NCBI GenBank assembly: GCA_018224345.1
Contig: JAGTUW010000178.1
Location: forward strand, 1 to 22,123
Direction of reading: 5' to 3'
DNA length: 22,123 nucleotides
From: Bacteroidota bacterium
GTDB lineage: Bacteria > Bacteroidota > Ignavibacteria > SZUA-365
Below the pieces are notes generated by a model that worked only from the letters and a program-made list of their open reading frames with translations, did no database searches and was not told the DNA's origin. The first letter of the stretch is position 1, and each line of letters starts with the position of its first letter. Shown in pieces: positions 1 to 7,059 of this stretch. A program made the position numbers and the translations under genes.

Positions 1-260
1 CCGATCGCGCTGTTGAATTCCACGCGATAGCCACGGTTGATCTGTACGTCACCGTCATCATCAACCCAGGGAACTCGGAAAAGGATCACGCGCTCGGGTT
101 CAACGATGCGTTCAAGAATTTTTGCCTTCCGGTATTCCGGATGCTTGTCGACGACAGGGAGGAGGGAGGCAATGACCTCCTCGACCGCCTGGTGGAACTC
201 GGGCTGCGCAGGGTGCTTCGCCTTGATCTCGTTCATGAATTCGGTTAATGCGCTTGACAT
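1..260 (-). CDS. gdhA: Glutamate dehydrogenase paralogue, N-terminal part (cut by window start)
   Basis: This is the first 86 codons of a hexameric glutamate dehydrogenase; the rest lies beyond base 1. It would catalyse the reversible NAD(P)-linked interconversion of glutamate with 2-oxoglutarate and ammonium in the cytoplasm. The visible part runs from MSSALTEFM through ILERIVEPERVILFRVPWV to NRGYRVEFNSAI, the family's N-terminal subdomain just before the substrate-binding GPYKGGLRFHP block. Hand alignment to the complete GDH at 3867-5207 gives about 62 identical residues of 86, so the two are paralogues and not a recent duplication. The ATG is preceded by GGAG (within 261-270), a good ribosome binding site. 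Codon pattern and ORF are intact as far as seen. Cofactor choice cannot be judged because the Rossmann domain is missing from the window. Confidence 0.93.
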   Translation of the reverse strand, partial: MSSALTEFMNEIKAKHPAQPEFHQAVEEVIASLLPVVDKHPEYRKAKILERIVEPERVILFRVPWVDDDGDVQINRGYRVEFNSAI

Positions 261-449
261 GGAACACTCCTAACTGCTGGTGATGAGTGGATGGAAGAAG
301 GGAGGCAGGAAACGGATTGGGGTTCGATATCCTGACCTTGTATTCTACGAAATGTATGACAGAAGGAAGCGGCGAAGGCAGTATCCGTCCAAAATGATCA
401 TGGTCGAAAACAAAAGGGTATTGCACCCGGAACAACGAAATCCACGTCT

Positions 450-457
450 CAAAACTA
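450..457 (-). promoter_or_regulatory. Possible -7 element (TAGTTTTG) for the first gdhA
   Basis: Read on the minus strand, 457-450 is TAGTTTTG, matching the TAnnTTTG -7 consensus of Bacteroidota primary sigma-factor promoters. No TTG is present at the expected 19-base spacing upstream, so only half of the promoter is visible. It would give an untranslated leader of roughly 180 bases. Confidence 0.2.
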
Positions 458-476
458 CAATCAATCCGCATTATAT

Positions 477-550
477 CTTGTAGGGAAATCGCCCGGTTGC
501 TTGTAGGGAATGCCCTACAAACGTGGCCCGCATCTCAGCTGCCCGGTTGC
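477..550. promoter_or_regulatory. Palindrome and short direct repeats in the divergent gdhA / receiver-ATP-grasp intergenic region
   Basis: The 405-bp region 261-665 separates two divergent genes and holds no convincing gene. Its clearest structure is a perfect 8+8 inverted repeat, TTGTAGGG (501-508) and CCCTACAA (513-520), with a 4-base spacer. The left arm is repeated in direct orientation: CTTGTAGGGA occurs at 477-486 and again at 500-509, 23 bp apart. A second direct repeat, GCCCGGTTGC, lies at 491-500 and 541-550, exactly 50 bp apart. Such an arrangement suits a dimeric regulator's operator, but no regulator is encoded nearby and the assignment is inference. Further down, AGGATTCAC is repeated with a 10-bp period at 632-650, just before the ribosome binding site of the plus-strand gene. 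Confidence 0.4.
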
Positions 551-665
551 GTTGGTCATCGCATTCCTGTCGTCGTGTATCACATGCTCTTGCACCCGCC
601 GCACATCGTCCGTAGATTATAGTGCAACAACAGGATTCACAAGGATTCACACAGAGAAAGACTCC

Positions 666-3600
666 ATGAAACGCAGACGTATAAAACGCGACGAGCTCCG
701 CGATCTGATTATTGAATTCGGTTTTTCAAACAAGGACATCAGTCCCCACGATCTGGATTTCAAGGATTTAATGCGCTTCCGTGTCAATAATATCCTGCTC
801 GTCTCCAGTCGATATGATTTTTATACACTGGTGGATGACGGACAACTGACCGAAGCGATTTTCAGTGAATATCTGGAACTGAACCTGCATTACGCGCCGT
901 CAATCACTCGTGTGTATTCTGGTGAAGCCGCGCTGGAGGTGATGGCTGAACACCGCATCGATCTGGTCATCACGATGATGCGCCTGGGGGATATGAAACT
1001 GCAGGATTTCTGTCGCTCTGTCAAGGATGGTTACCCCGATGTTCCTGTCGCGCTCCTCGGATATCAGAGCCGTGAATTGCAGATTCTCATGAATCAGGGG
1101 GCGCTTGATGGGTTCGACCGGATATTTATCTGGTCCGGGGACCGCCGCCTCTTTCTTGCCATCATCAAACTACTCGAGGATCTGATAAACGCGCGTGTCG
1201 ACTGCAAGGAGTTCGGTGTGCGTGCGATCATTCTGGTTGAGGATTCTCCGCAGTTCTATTCGTCGTTCCTCCCGTTGATCTATACCGAATTGATCAAGCA
1301 GGGTCAGATGCTCATCGAGGAGGGAAAGAATTTTGCCGAGAAGATGCTGCGCCAGCGCGCGCGCCCGAAAATCCTTCACGCCACCAACTTTGAAGAGGCC
1401 TGGCGCTACTATCACAAATACCGGAAGGAACTGCTGGGAATTATTACGGATCTCAAGTTCCCGATTGAAGGGAAAGAGGACGAATTCGCGGGGCTCAAGT
1501 ATATTCGCAGAGTCCGGGAGCACAGTCCGGAACTTCCGGTACTCGTTCAGTCATCACGGCAGGATGTCCGTCATGAGATCGATGAACTCAATGCCGCCTT
1601 TGCTGACAAAAATTCCCGGACGTTGTTGAAGGAAGTACGGGAATACATGCTGACGAATTTCGGTTTCGGAGAGTTCATTTTCCGCCTGCCAGATGGAACG
1701 GAAGTCGACCGCGCACGTACGGTTCGGCAATTGCGGCAGCGACTGCATACGATTCCCGATGATTCGATTCTCTATCATGCCTCGCAGGATCATTTCAGCA
1801 ACTGGTTGCTGGCACGCACACGCTTTCGTCTCGCACAGGAGATCAAACCCGTCAAGATCACCGAATTCAAAACGACGGAGGGGCTGCGCCGGTATATCAT
1901 ACGCAAGATCGACGAATTGGTCATCTATGACGAACGTGGTCTGATTGCGGACTTCTCACACGAAGAACATGACTCACGCGCGACATTTTTGCGTATCGGA
2001 CGTGGCTCCCTCGGTGGCAAGGCACGGGGACTGGCCTTTATCGACAACATTCTGAAAAACTATCTGCGTCCGTCATACTTCCCGAACGTTCGCATCAAGA
2101 TACCACGCAGTATTATTCTCTGCACGGAAGTATTTGCCCAGTTCATGGAGAGTAATGGGCTGCTGCCGAAAGTAATAGAAAATATACCTGATGATGACAT
2201 TATAATCCTTTTCATGAATGCCCGCTTCTCGCCGGCAATAGAGCAGGATCTCCGCGCAATCGTCCAGAGAAACCATCACCCGCTGGCCATCCGTTCGTCA
2301 AGTCTGCTCGAGGATACTCTGTATCAGCCCTTCGCTGGTATTTATGCCACCGTCATGATACCGAACAGCAGCAAGGATGCGGAGATGCGGTTCAGGGAGT
2401 TGGAGCAGGCGATCAAGTATGTGTACGCCTCGACATATCTCCGCGGTGCAAAAAATTATATCGAGGCGACCGGCCACCGTCTCGAGGAGGAACAAATGGC
2501 GGTCATCATTCAGGAGATGGCCGGGAAGCGCTACAAAAACCATTATTACCCGCATTACTCCGGTGTTGCACGCTCATATAATTATTATCCCTTTGGCGAT
2601 GCAAGGCAGGCGGATGGAATCGTCAATCTCGCGGTTGGTCTCGGCAAAACCATTGTTGACGGCGGCGTCAGCGCACAGTTCTGTCCCGAATTTCCGACCA
2701 TTATGCCTCAGTTCGCCGCACGCAAGGACTATTTCGCAAACTCACAGAAGAAATATTATGCTGTGAACATCGAATCGAAACCGCTCGTGGAGATCATCGA
2801 TGAGGACAGAAATCTCGACCTCCTCGATATAAAAGTAGCCGAGGAACACGAAACCCTGGAATACCTCGCATCTACCTTTTCGGCCGAGGATGATTCGTTG
2901 TTTGAAGGGACGTTTCGCAAGGGTGTGCGCGTAATCAACTTCGCACCGATACTTCAGTCAGAGTACATCCCGCTCGCTAAAATTCTTCGTCTTCTGATGC
3001 GACTCTGTGAAACCGCCATGAATTGTCCTGTGGAAATCGAGTTCGCCGGCGTTCTGGGAAAACATTTTGATGACATCAGCGAGTTCGACTTTCTACAGGT
3101 TCGTCCCATGGTCAAGGAAGAAGGAACTGTCGATATAGAGTTTGAGGATGTAGAGCAGGACAGGATTCTGCTCAAAAGTGAGCGCGTTCTTGGCAACGGC
3201 ATTTATCGTCTCAGGGATGTCATCTATGTCAAACCCGAGACTTTCAAAAACACCCATACGAGGGAGATGGCTACGGAAATAGGGGAAATAAACCGCATAC
3301 TTGTCGCGGAGCATCGGCCATATCTGTTGCTCGGTCCCGGTCGTTGGGGGTCTGCCGATCCCTGGCTTGGTATCCCGGTACGTTTCCCTGCTATCTCTGG
3401 TGCATATACCATTGTGGAAACTTCATTGCCGAATATGTTGCCTGATCCATCCCAGGGATCGCATTTTTTCCAGAATCTGACTTCCTTCCATATCGCCTAT
3501 TTCACGACGAGGCACTATCGGGAGGAAGAGGTTATTGACTGGGACTGGCTTAACGGGCAACCCGCTGTGCAGGAAACCGAATGGGTGCGGCATGTGCGTT

Positions 3601-3707
3601 TCGATCAGGAAATTGAGATTCAGGTGGATGGCCAGAGCGGCAGGGGCGTCATTTACAAAGAATTGCGGGAGAGAGCTTCGTCGCAGCAGTCACCGGAAAA
3701 TGATTGA
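666..3707 (+). CDS. Double receiver domain / PEP-synthase-type ATP-binding fusion protein
   Basis: This is a cytoplasmic protein of 1013 residues. The start is placed at ATG 666 (MKRRRIKRDE), after an AGAGAAAG ribosome binding site; the same frame is open 52 codons further up to 510, but that stretch is low-quality and overlaps the palindrome. Domains: a receiver-like fold at about 41-160 that lacks acidic-pocket and phosphoacceptor residues (SS at 47-48, Met104 where Asp is expected); a second receiver at about 186-300 with E192, D193, D262 and S296/S297 in place; and the PPDK/PEP-synthase ATP-binding domain at about 440-816, with GRGSLGGKARGL (445-456), AIRSSSLLEDTLYQPFAG (541-558), NLAVGLGKTIVDGG (654-667) and FLQVRPM (809-815). 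Residues about 822-1013 are a C-terminal domain with LLLGPGRWGSADPWLGIPVRF (887-907 region). The catalytic phosphohistidine domain and PEP-binding barrel of PEP synthase are absent, so it cannot be a normal PEP synthase. ATP binding is likely; its target is unknown. Confidence 0.9.
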   Translation: MKRRRIKRDELRDLIIEFGFSNKDISPHDLDFKDLMRFRVNNILLVSSRYDFYTLVDDGQLTEAIFSEYLELNLHYAPSITRVYSGEAALEVMAEHRIDLVITMMRLGDMKLQDFCRSVKDGYPDVPVALLGYQSRELQILMNQGALDGFDRIFIWSGDRRLFLAIIKLLEDLINARVDCKEFGVRAIILVEDSPQFYSSFLPLIYTELIKQGQMLIEEGKNFAEKMLRQRARPKILHATNFEEAWRYYHKYRKELLGIITDLKFPIEGKEDEFAGLKYIRRVREHSPELPVLVQSSRQDVRHEIDELNAAFADKNSRTLLKEVREYMLTNFGFGEFIFRLPDGTEVDRARTVRQLRQRLHTIPDDSILYHASQDHFSNWLLARTRFRLAQEIKPVKITEFKTTEGLRRYIIRKIDELVIYDERGLIADFSHEEHDSRATFLRIGRGSLGGKARGLAFIDNILKNYLRPSYFPNVRIKIPRSIILCTEVFAQFMESNGLLPKVIENIPDDDIIILFMNARFSPAIEQDLRAIVQRNHHPLAIRSSSLLEDTLYQPFAGIYATVMIPNSSKDAEMRFRELEQAIKYVYASTYLRGAKNYIEATGHRLEEEQMAVIIQEMAGKRYKNHYYPHYSGVARSYNYYPFGDARQADGIVNLAVGLGKTIVDGGVSAQFCPEFPTIMPQFAARKDYFANSQKKYYAVNIESKPLVEIIDEDRNLDLLDIKVAEEHETLEYLASTFSAEDDSLFEGTFRKGVRVINFAPILQSEYIPLAKILRLLMRLCETAMNCPVEIEFAGVLGKHFDDISEFDFLQVRPMVKEEGTVDIEFEDVEQDRILLKSERVLGNGIYRLRDVIYVKPETFKNTHTREMATEIGEINRILVAEHRPYLLLGPGRWGSADPWLGIPVRFPAISGAYTIVETSLPNMLPDPSQGSHFFQNLTSFHIAYFTTRHYREEEVIDWDWLNGQPAVQETEWVRHVRFDQEIEIQVDGQSGRGVIYKELRERASSQQSPEND

Positions 3708-3813
3708 TACTGCCACCGCTACTGCAGAAGCGGTATTGACAGTAGTGAATGCACACAGGAAAGAAGAGATACGGGAGCGACGCCGATACGCAGTGTCAGG
3801 AACATGTATGGAG

Positions 3814-3848
3814 ATAAAAAAACACACCCGGGTTGGCCCGGGTGTGTT
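3814..3848 (-). terminator. gdhA: Rho-independent terminator of gdhA
   Basis: A perfect 12-bp stem (3821-3832 pairing with 3837-3848, core CCCGGG) closes a TTGG tetraloop. On the minus strand it is followed by a run of T (A-run 3816-3822 on the plus strand). It begins about 18 bases after the gdhA stop codon, which is ideal for terminating gdhA. The other strand has no T-run after the stem, so it may not stop the convergent transcript from the fusion gene efficiently. Confidence 0.9.
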
Positions 3849-3866
3849 GTATCAGGGAGGAGAGTG

Positions 3867-5207
3867 TCAGACGATGCCTTGGGCAAGCATTGCATCGGCC
3901 ACCTTGGTGAACCCGGCAATGTTTGCTCCGGCAACGTAGCTTCCTTCCATGCCGTATTTGTTCGCGGCATCGAGGCAGGATTGATGGATGTTTTTCATGA
4001 TGCGATGGAGGTGTGCATCGACTTCCTCTCGTGACCAGCTCATGCGCAGGGAGTTCTGCGACATTTCAAGTCCGGAGACGGATACACCGCCAGCATTTGC
4101 TGCTTTGGCAGGACCGTAAAGGATGCTGGAATCAATGAGCAACTTCGCGGCTTCGGGTGTCGTCGGCATGTTCGCACCTTCGGAGAGGCAGAGGCACCCA
4201 CTCTCAAGAAGCGTGCGGGCATCTTCCGCATGCAATTCGTTTTGCGTCGCGCAGGGAAGCGCAACGTCGCATTTCACTTCCCATGGCCTCTTGTTGGCGT
4301 AAAACTCTACTCCGAAGCGCTCCGCATAGGGTTCGACGATATCCTGATTGCTGGCGCGCAATTCCAGCATGTAGTCGATCTTGTCACCGGAGATGCCGTC
4401 GGGATCGTAGATATACCCGTCCGGTCCGGAGAGCGTGACTACTTTACCGCCCAGTTCTGTGGCCTTGATTGTTGCGCCCCAAGCGACGTTTCCGAAGCCG
4501 GACACAGCAACGGTCTTGCCTTCGAGTGTCTGACCGCGGGTCGCGAGCATCTCAGCCGCGAAATACACAACGCCGAAACCAGTCGCTTCCGGACGTATGA
4601 GCGAGCCGCCCCAACTGATGCCTTTCCCGGTGAGTACACCGTCAAAGGAGTTTTTCAGTTTCTTGTACTGCCCGAACATAAAACCGATCTCCTGTCCGCC
4701 GACACCGATGTCACCTGCAGGCACGTCGGTGTTCGGACCGATATGACGGTAGAGCTCATTCATGAAACTCTGACAGAAACGCATGATCTCGTTTTTCGAT
4801 TTAAATTTTGGATCGAAATCCGAGCCGCCTTTCCCGCCGCCCATGGGCAGCGTGGTAAGTGCGTTCTTGAAAATCTGTTCAAAGCCGAGGAATTTGAGAA
4901 TACTCAGTGTGACGCTGGGATGGAAGCGCAGTCCACCTTTGTAAGGGCCGATGGCGCTGTTGAATTCGATGCGATAGCCGCGATTGACGCGAACGTCACC
5001 ATTATCCGCCACCCAGGGGACACGGAAGGTGATCGTACGCTCGGGTTCGACCATGCGTTCGAGAATCCGCGCCTTCCGGTACTCCGGTTGTTTCTCGACT
5101 ACCGGCATCAAGGTCTCGACGACCTCTTCCACTGCCTGATGAAATTCGGCTTCGCCGGCTGTTTTTGCTTTGACTTCCTGCATGAAGTCGTTCAGTGCGC
5201 TAGACAT
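3867..5207 (-). CDS. gdhA: Glutamate dehydrogenase, complete
   Basis: Cytoplasmic hexameric glutamate dehydrogenase of 446 residues, the usual length of the small bacterial class. It links ammonium assimilation or glutamate breakdown to the TCA cycle. Visible motifs: GPYKGGLRFHPSV (87-99, K90), K114, PMGGGKGG (121-128, catalytic K126), PAGDIGVGGQEIG (163-175, catalytic D166), SGFGNVAWG (236-244, Rossmann loop), LSEGANMP (341-348), GPAKAANAGGVSVSGLEMSQNS (365-386). The dinucleotide-site segment VTLSGPDGYIYDPDG resembles the NAD-type clostridial enzyme more than the NADP-type E. coli enzyme, so NAD use is my inference. Start ATG 5207 follows AGAAGGA. It is monocistronic by appearance, with its own promoter candidate (5264-5271) and a strong terminator. 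A second GDH lies in the same orientation at 1-260. Confidence 0.97.
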   Translation of the reverse strand: MSSALNDFMQEVKAKTAGEAEFHQAVEEVVETLMPVVEKQPEYRKARILERMVEPERTITFRVPWVADNGDVRVNRGYRIEFNSAIGPYKGGLRFHPSVTLSILKFLGFEQIFKNALTTLPMGGGKGGSDFDPKFKSKNEIMRFCQSFMNELYRHIGPNTDVPAGDIGVGGQEIGFMFGQYKKLKNSFDGVLTGKGISWGGSLIRPEATGFGVVYFAAEMLATRGQTLEGKTVAVSGFGNVAWGATIKATELGGKVVTLSGPDGYIYDPDGISGDKIDYMLELRASNQDIVEPYAERFGVEFYANKRPWEVKCDVALPCATQNELHAEDARTLLESGCLCLSEGANMPTTPEAAKLLIDSSILYGPAKAANAGGVSVSGLEMSQNSLRMSWSREEVDAHLHRIMKNIHQSCLDAANKYGMEGSYVAGANIAGFTKVADAMLAQGIV

Positions 5208-5263
5208 TGAGAATCCTTCTCAAAAGTTCTGAAAACCGTGAAAGAGAACAGAAACTCCCTGCT

Positions 5264-5293
5264 CAAAAATACGATATTTTCCGCATCGAAAAA
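5264..5293 (-). promoter_or_regulatory. gdhA: Bacteroidota-type promoter candidate for gdhA
   Basis: Read on the minus strand, 5271-5264 is TATTTTTG, an exact match to the TAnnTTTG -7 consensus of Bacteroidota housekeeping promoters. A T-rich stretch lies about 19 bases upstream where TTG is expected, giving TTT instead of TTG. Transcription would begin near 5258, leaving a leader of about 50 bases before the gdhA ATG at 5207. The match is by eye; no start site has been measured. Confidence 0.45.
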
Positions 5294-5348
5294 AGATGTT
5301 CGGACCGAATTGGGGAAAAAATCGCAATATCGCGTCTATATATGCAGA

Positions 5349-5380
5349 ACAGCCGCACGTATCAGAAAGCATGCGGCTGT
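5349..5380 (-). terminator. Hairpin downstream of the UPF0173 gene, possible terminator
   Basis: A perfect 9-bp inverted repeat, ACAGCCGCA (5349-5357) and TGCGGCTGT (5372-5380), surrounds a 14-base loop. It lies about 53 bases after the stop of the UPF0173 gene and upstream of the gdhA promoter candidate. No T-run follows on either strand, so if it ends transcription it is not a canonical intrinsic terminator; it could also be a regulator site. Confidence 0.35.
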
Positions 5381-5432
5381 ATTGAACGGTTACGAAGGAA
5401 CTCCAACCATATGTAGATGAAGATGCAACATA

Positions 5433-6116
5433 CTACAATGTGATTGTTTCTCCGTAGTCGAGTACTCTTGCCCTGATATCCAGATTAAGATTTTCCACTC
5501 CGGCGACGAAGCGTTGAGGATCGGTCTCGATGACGGGGAAAGTGTTGTAATGCATTGGAATCGCGAGCTCCGGTTTGACGAATTCCGCGGCTTTTACGGC
5601 ATCGTCGATCCCCATGGTGAAATTATCTCCGATGGGAGCAATCATGCAGTCAATCTTGTCGCGTTGACCGATCAGTTGCATATCGAGGAACAGGCCGGTA
5701 TCTCCGGTGTGGTAAATAGTCTTTCCGCCCATGGTAATGACGACACCAGCGGGTTCTCCCATGTACAATCCCTCGGGAGATGACGAACCGTGATGCGCGA
5801 TGGTGAATTTCAGCCGGCCAAAGGGAAAGGTGTATGCCCCGCCGATATGCATGTTGTGTGCGCGTAAATCCTTCGATGACGCATAGGTGGCGAGTTCGTT
5901 GACGGCGATGATCAGTGCATCATGTCGCTTGGCGAGTTCGAAGCTGTCTCCCAAATGGTCGCCATGCGCATGCGTGAGCACAATGTACCCGGCATCGACG
6001 TCCTCGACTTTTACGGGACAGGTCGGATTTCCGGAAATGAACGGATCGATGATGATTCGGTGGTTGCCGTCGTCGAGAATGAAGGTTGAATGGCTGAGGT
6101 AGGTAAGGTTCAGCAT
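5433..6116 (-). CDS. UPF0173 metal-dependent hydrolase (metallo-beta-lactamase fold)
   Basis: A 227-residue metallo-beta-lactamase-fold protein of the UPF0173 type (UlaG-like), the normal length for that family. Cytoplasmic, with no signal peptide. Metal-binding motifs visible: THAHGDHLGD (48-57, giving H49, H51, D53, H54), HTGDTG (136-141, D139) and IPMHYNTFP (186-194, H189). The family-typical block PIGDNFTMGIDDA (161-173) is intact. Members are annotated as hydrolases with undefined substrates, so no reaction is assigned. ATG 6116 follows GGAGG with 5-base spacing. The gene lies 20 bases after the lipoprotein gene, so the two are probably one transcript. Confidence 0.93.
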   Translation of the reverse strand: MLNLTYLSHSTFILDDGNHRIIIDPFISGNPTCPVKVEDVDAGYIVLTHAHGDHLGDSFELAKRHDALIIAVNELATYASSKDLRAHNMHIGGAYTFPFGRLKFTIAHHGSSSPEGLYMGEPAGVVITMGGKTIYHTGDTGLFLDMQLIGQRDKIDCMIAPIGDNFTMGIDDAVKAAEFVKPELAIPMHYNTFPVIETDPQRFVAGVENLNLDIRARVLDYGETITL

Positions 6117-6136
6117 GACTGCCTCCGCATGTTTTT

Positions 6137-6871
6137 TTATAATCCTGTTGCGCCGCGCCGGAAATTCGACAGCAGCGCACCTGAACGTTTCAAACTGTCA
6201 AGTATGGTCTCGAACGCTTCCTCCCGGCCCTGGTCGCGTGCCTGTTCGATCAGGTGTTTTTTTACAACTTTCGCGAAAACGGTCGGAGAGATATGGGCTT
6301 CACCCTGCGTGACGAATGTACCGAAGACCCCGTTTTCGTAATAGAACCAGATATGGAAGCCTTCGATAATATCGCTGTTGAGGCCGACTCGTGCGACGAG
6401 TGAATCCGCTTGTCCTCGCGAGAGCTTGTGCTCGGTTGTAAGATACTCCATGCACAGTGTGTAGTGATTTTCGTTCGCCTGCACGCGATGCGGTGTGGGG
6501 AGTTTGGTAGTGATTTCCTCAAGGCGTTGCTGGCTCTGATCGATAGCATGCTGAATCGCGGAAATATCCCTGAGAAGTTCGCGGCAGGAAATATCCTCTT
6601 CCGCATCGATATGCGAGGCGAGCATCTCTCGCTGAGCCGCATTGAGACCAGCATCGGGCGTAGGAGTAATCTCCAGACGCCGTTCCGCTGTCACCGTCTG
6701 ATTGTACGCCTGCAGTGTGGCGATCATTCTCTCATGCAATCCAGCAACGGTTGCGGTCTCCTCTTCCGCCTCCTGAGCCATACGCTGAAATTCCTCGAGG
6801 CTGAGTTCCCTGCTGCCACAGGCTGACAAGACGAGCAGCAGAAGAATAGAAACGGTAACATGACGCGTCAT
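6137..6871 (-). CDS. Putative lipoprotein of unknown function with LysM-like segment
   Basis: A 244-residue lipoprotein. The start is set at ATG 6871 because it gives a textbook lipoprotein signal: MTRHVTVS, a leucine-rich core, then LSAC with the lipidated cysteine at residue 18. The frame extends upstream to a GTG at 6982 but the extra residues are low-complexity and would spoil the signal. Mature sequence: charged helical region (about 22-62), a second helical region (about 95-122), then PHRVQANENHYTLCMEYLT (127-145), which has the spacing of a divergent LysM start, and FHIWFYYENGVFGTFVTQGEAHISP (172-196), which looks conserved-type. I do not recognise the family. Two further cysteines (C96, C140) could form a disulfide. 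It precedes and probably shares a transcript with the UPF0173 hydrolase. Confidence 0.8.
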   Translation of the reverse strand: MTRHVTVSILLLLVLSACGSRELSLEEFQRMAQEAEEETATVAGLHERMIATLQAYNQTVTAERRLEITPTPDAGLNAAQREMLASHIDAEEDISCRELLRDISAIQHAIDQSQQRLEEITTKLPTPHRVQANENHYTLCMEYLTTEHKLSRGQADSLVARVGLNSDIIEGFHIWFYYENGVFGTFVTQGEAHISPTVFAKVVKKHLIEQARDQGREEAFETILDSLKRSGALLSNFRRGATGL

Positions 6872-7000
6872 GGATACCTTATCATTTGTTGCATTCACTG
6901 TGAACGGCCGATGACCGAAACGGAAAAATGCAAAAAAAAATGATGAGATGGAAGAGTGGGAACAAAGTGATTTCGATGGCACCTCTGGCAGTGGAGGAGG

Positions 7001-7034
7001 AAAAAAAAATGGCCCCGGGATACCACCCGGGGCC
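7001..7034 (-). terminator. Rho-independent terminator of the T9SS-cargo gene
   Basis: A perfect 9-bp GC stem (GGCCCCGGG at 7011-7019 with CCCGGGGCC at 7026-7034) and a 6-base loop are followed on the minus strand by nine T residues (A-run 7001-7009). It starts about 25 bases after the stop codon at 7060. The CCCGGG core is shared with the gdhA terminator at 3821-3848. Confidence 0.9.
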
Positions 7035-7059
7035 GCAAAAAAGTCATCTGCAGCCGGAA

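Noticed and set aside
590..618. Sigma-70-like promoter TTGCAC-17-TAGATT for the fusion gene
   Set aside because: Only three of six and four of six consensus matches, and the FCB group uses a different promoter consensus; not strong enough to call.
510..665. N-terminal extension of the fusion protein from ATG 510
   Set aside because: The extra 52 residues are unlike the family, overlap the palindrome, and the ATG at 666 has a better ribosome binding site and gives the MKRRRIKRDE start directly before the conserved region.
4230..5210. Long open frame antisense to gdhA (326 codons)
   Set aside because: It lies opposite a certain gene with strong codon bias, has no ribosome binding site, and its translation shows no domain; a shadow of the GDH coding sequence.
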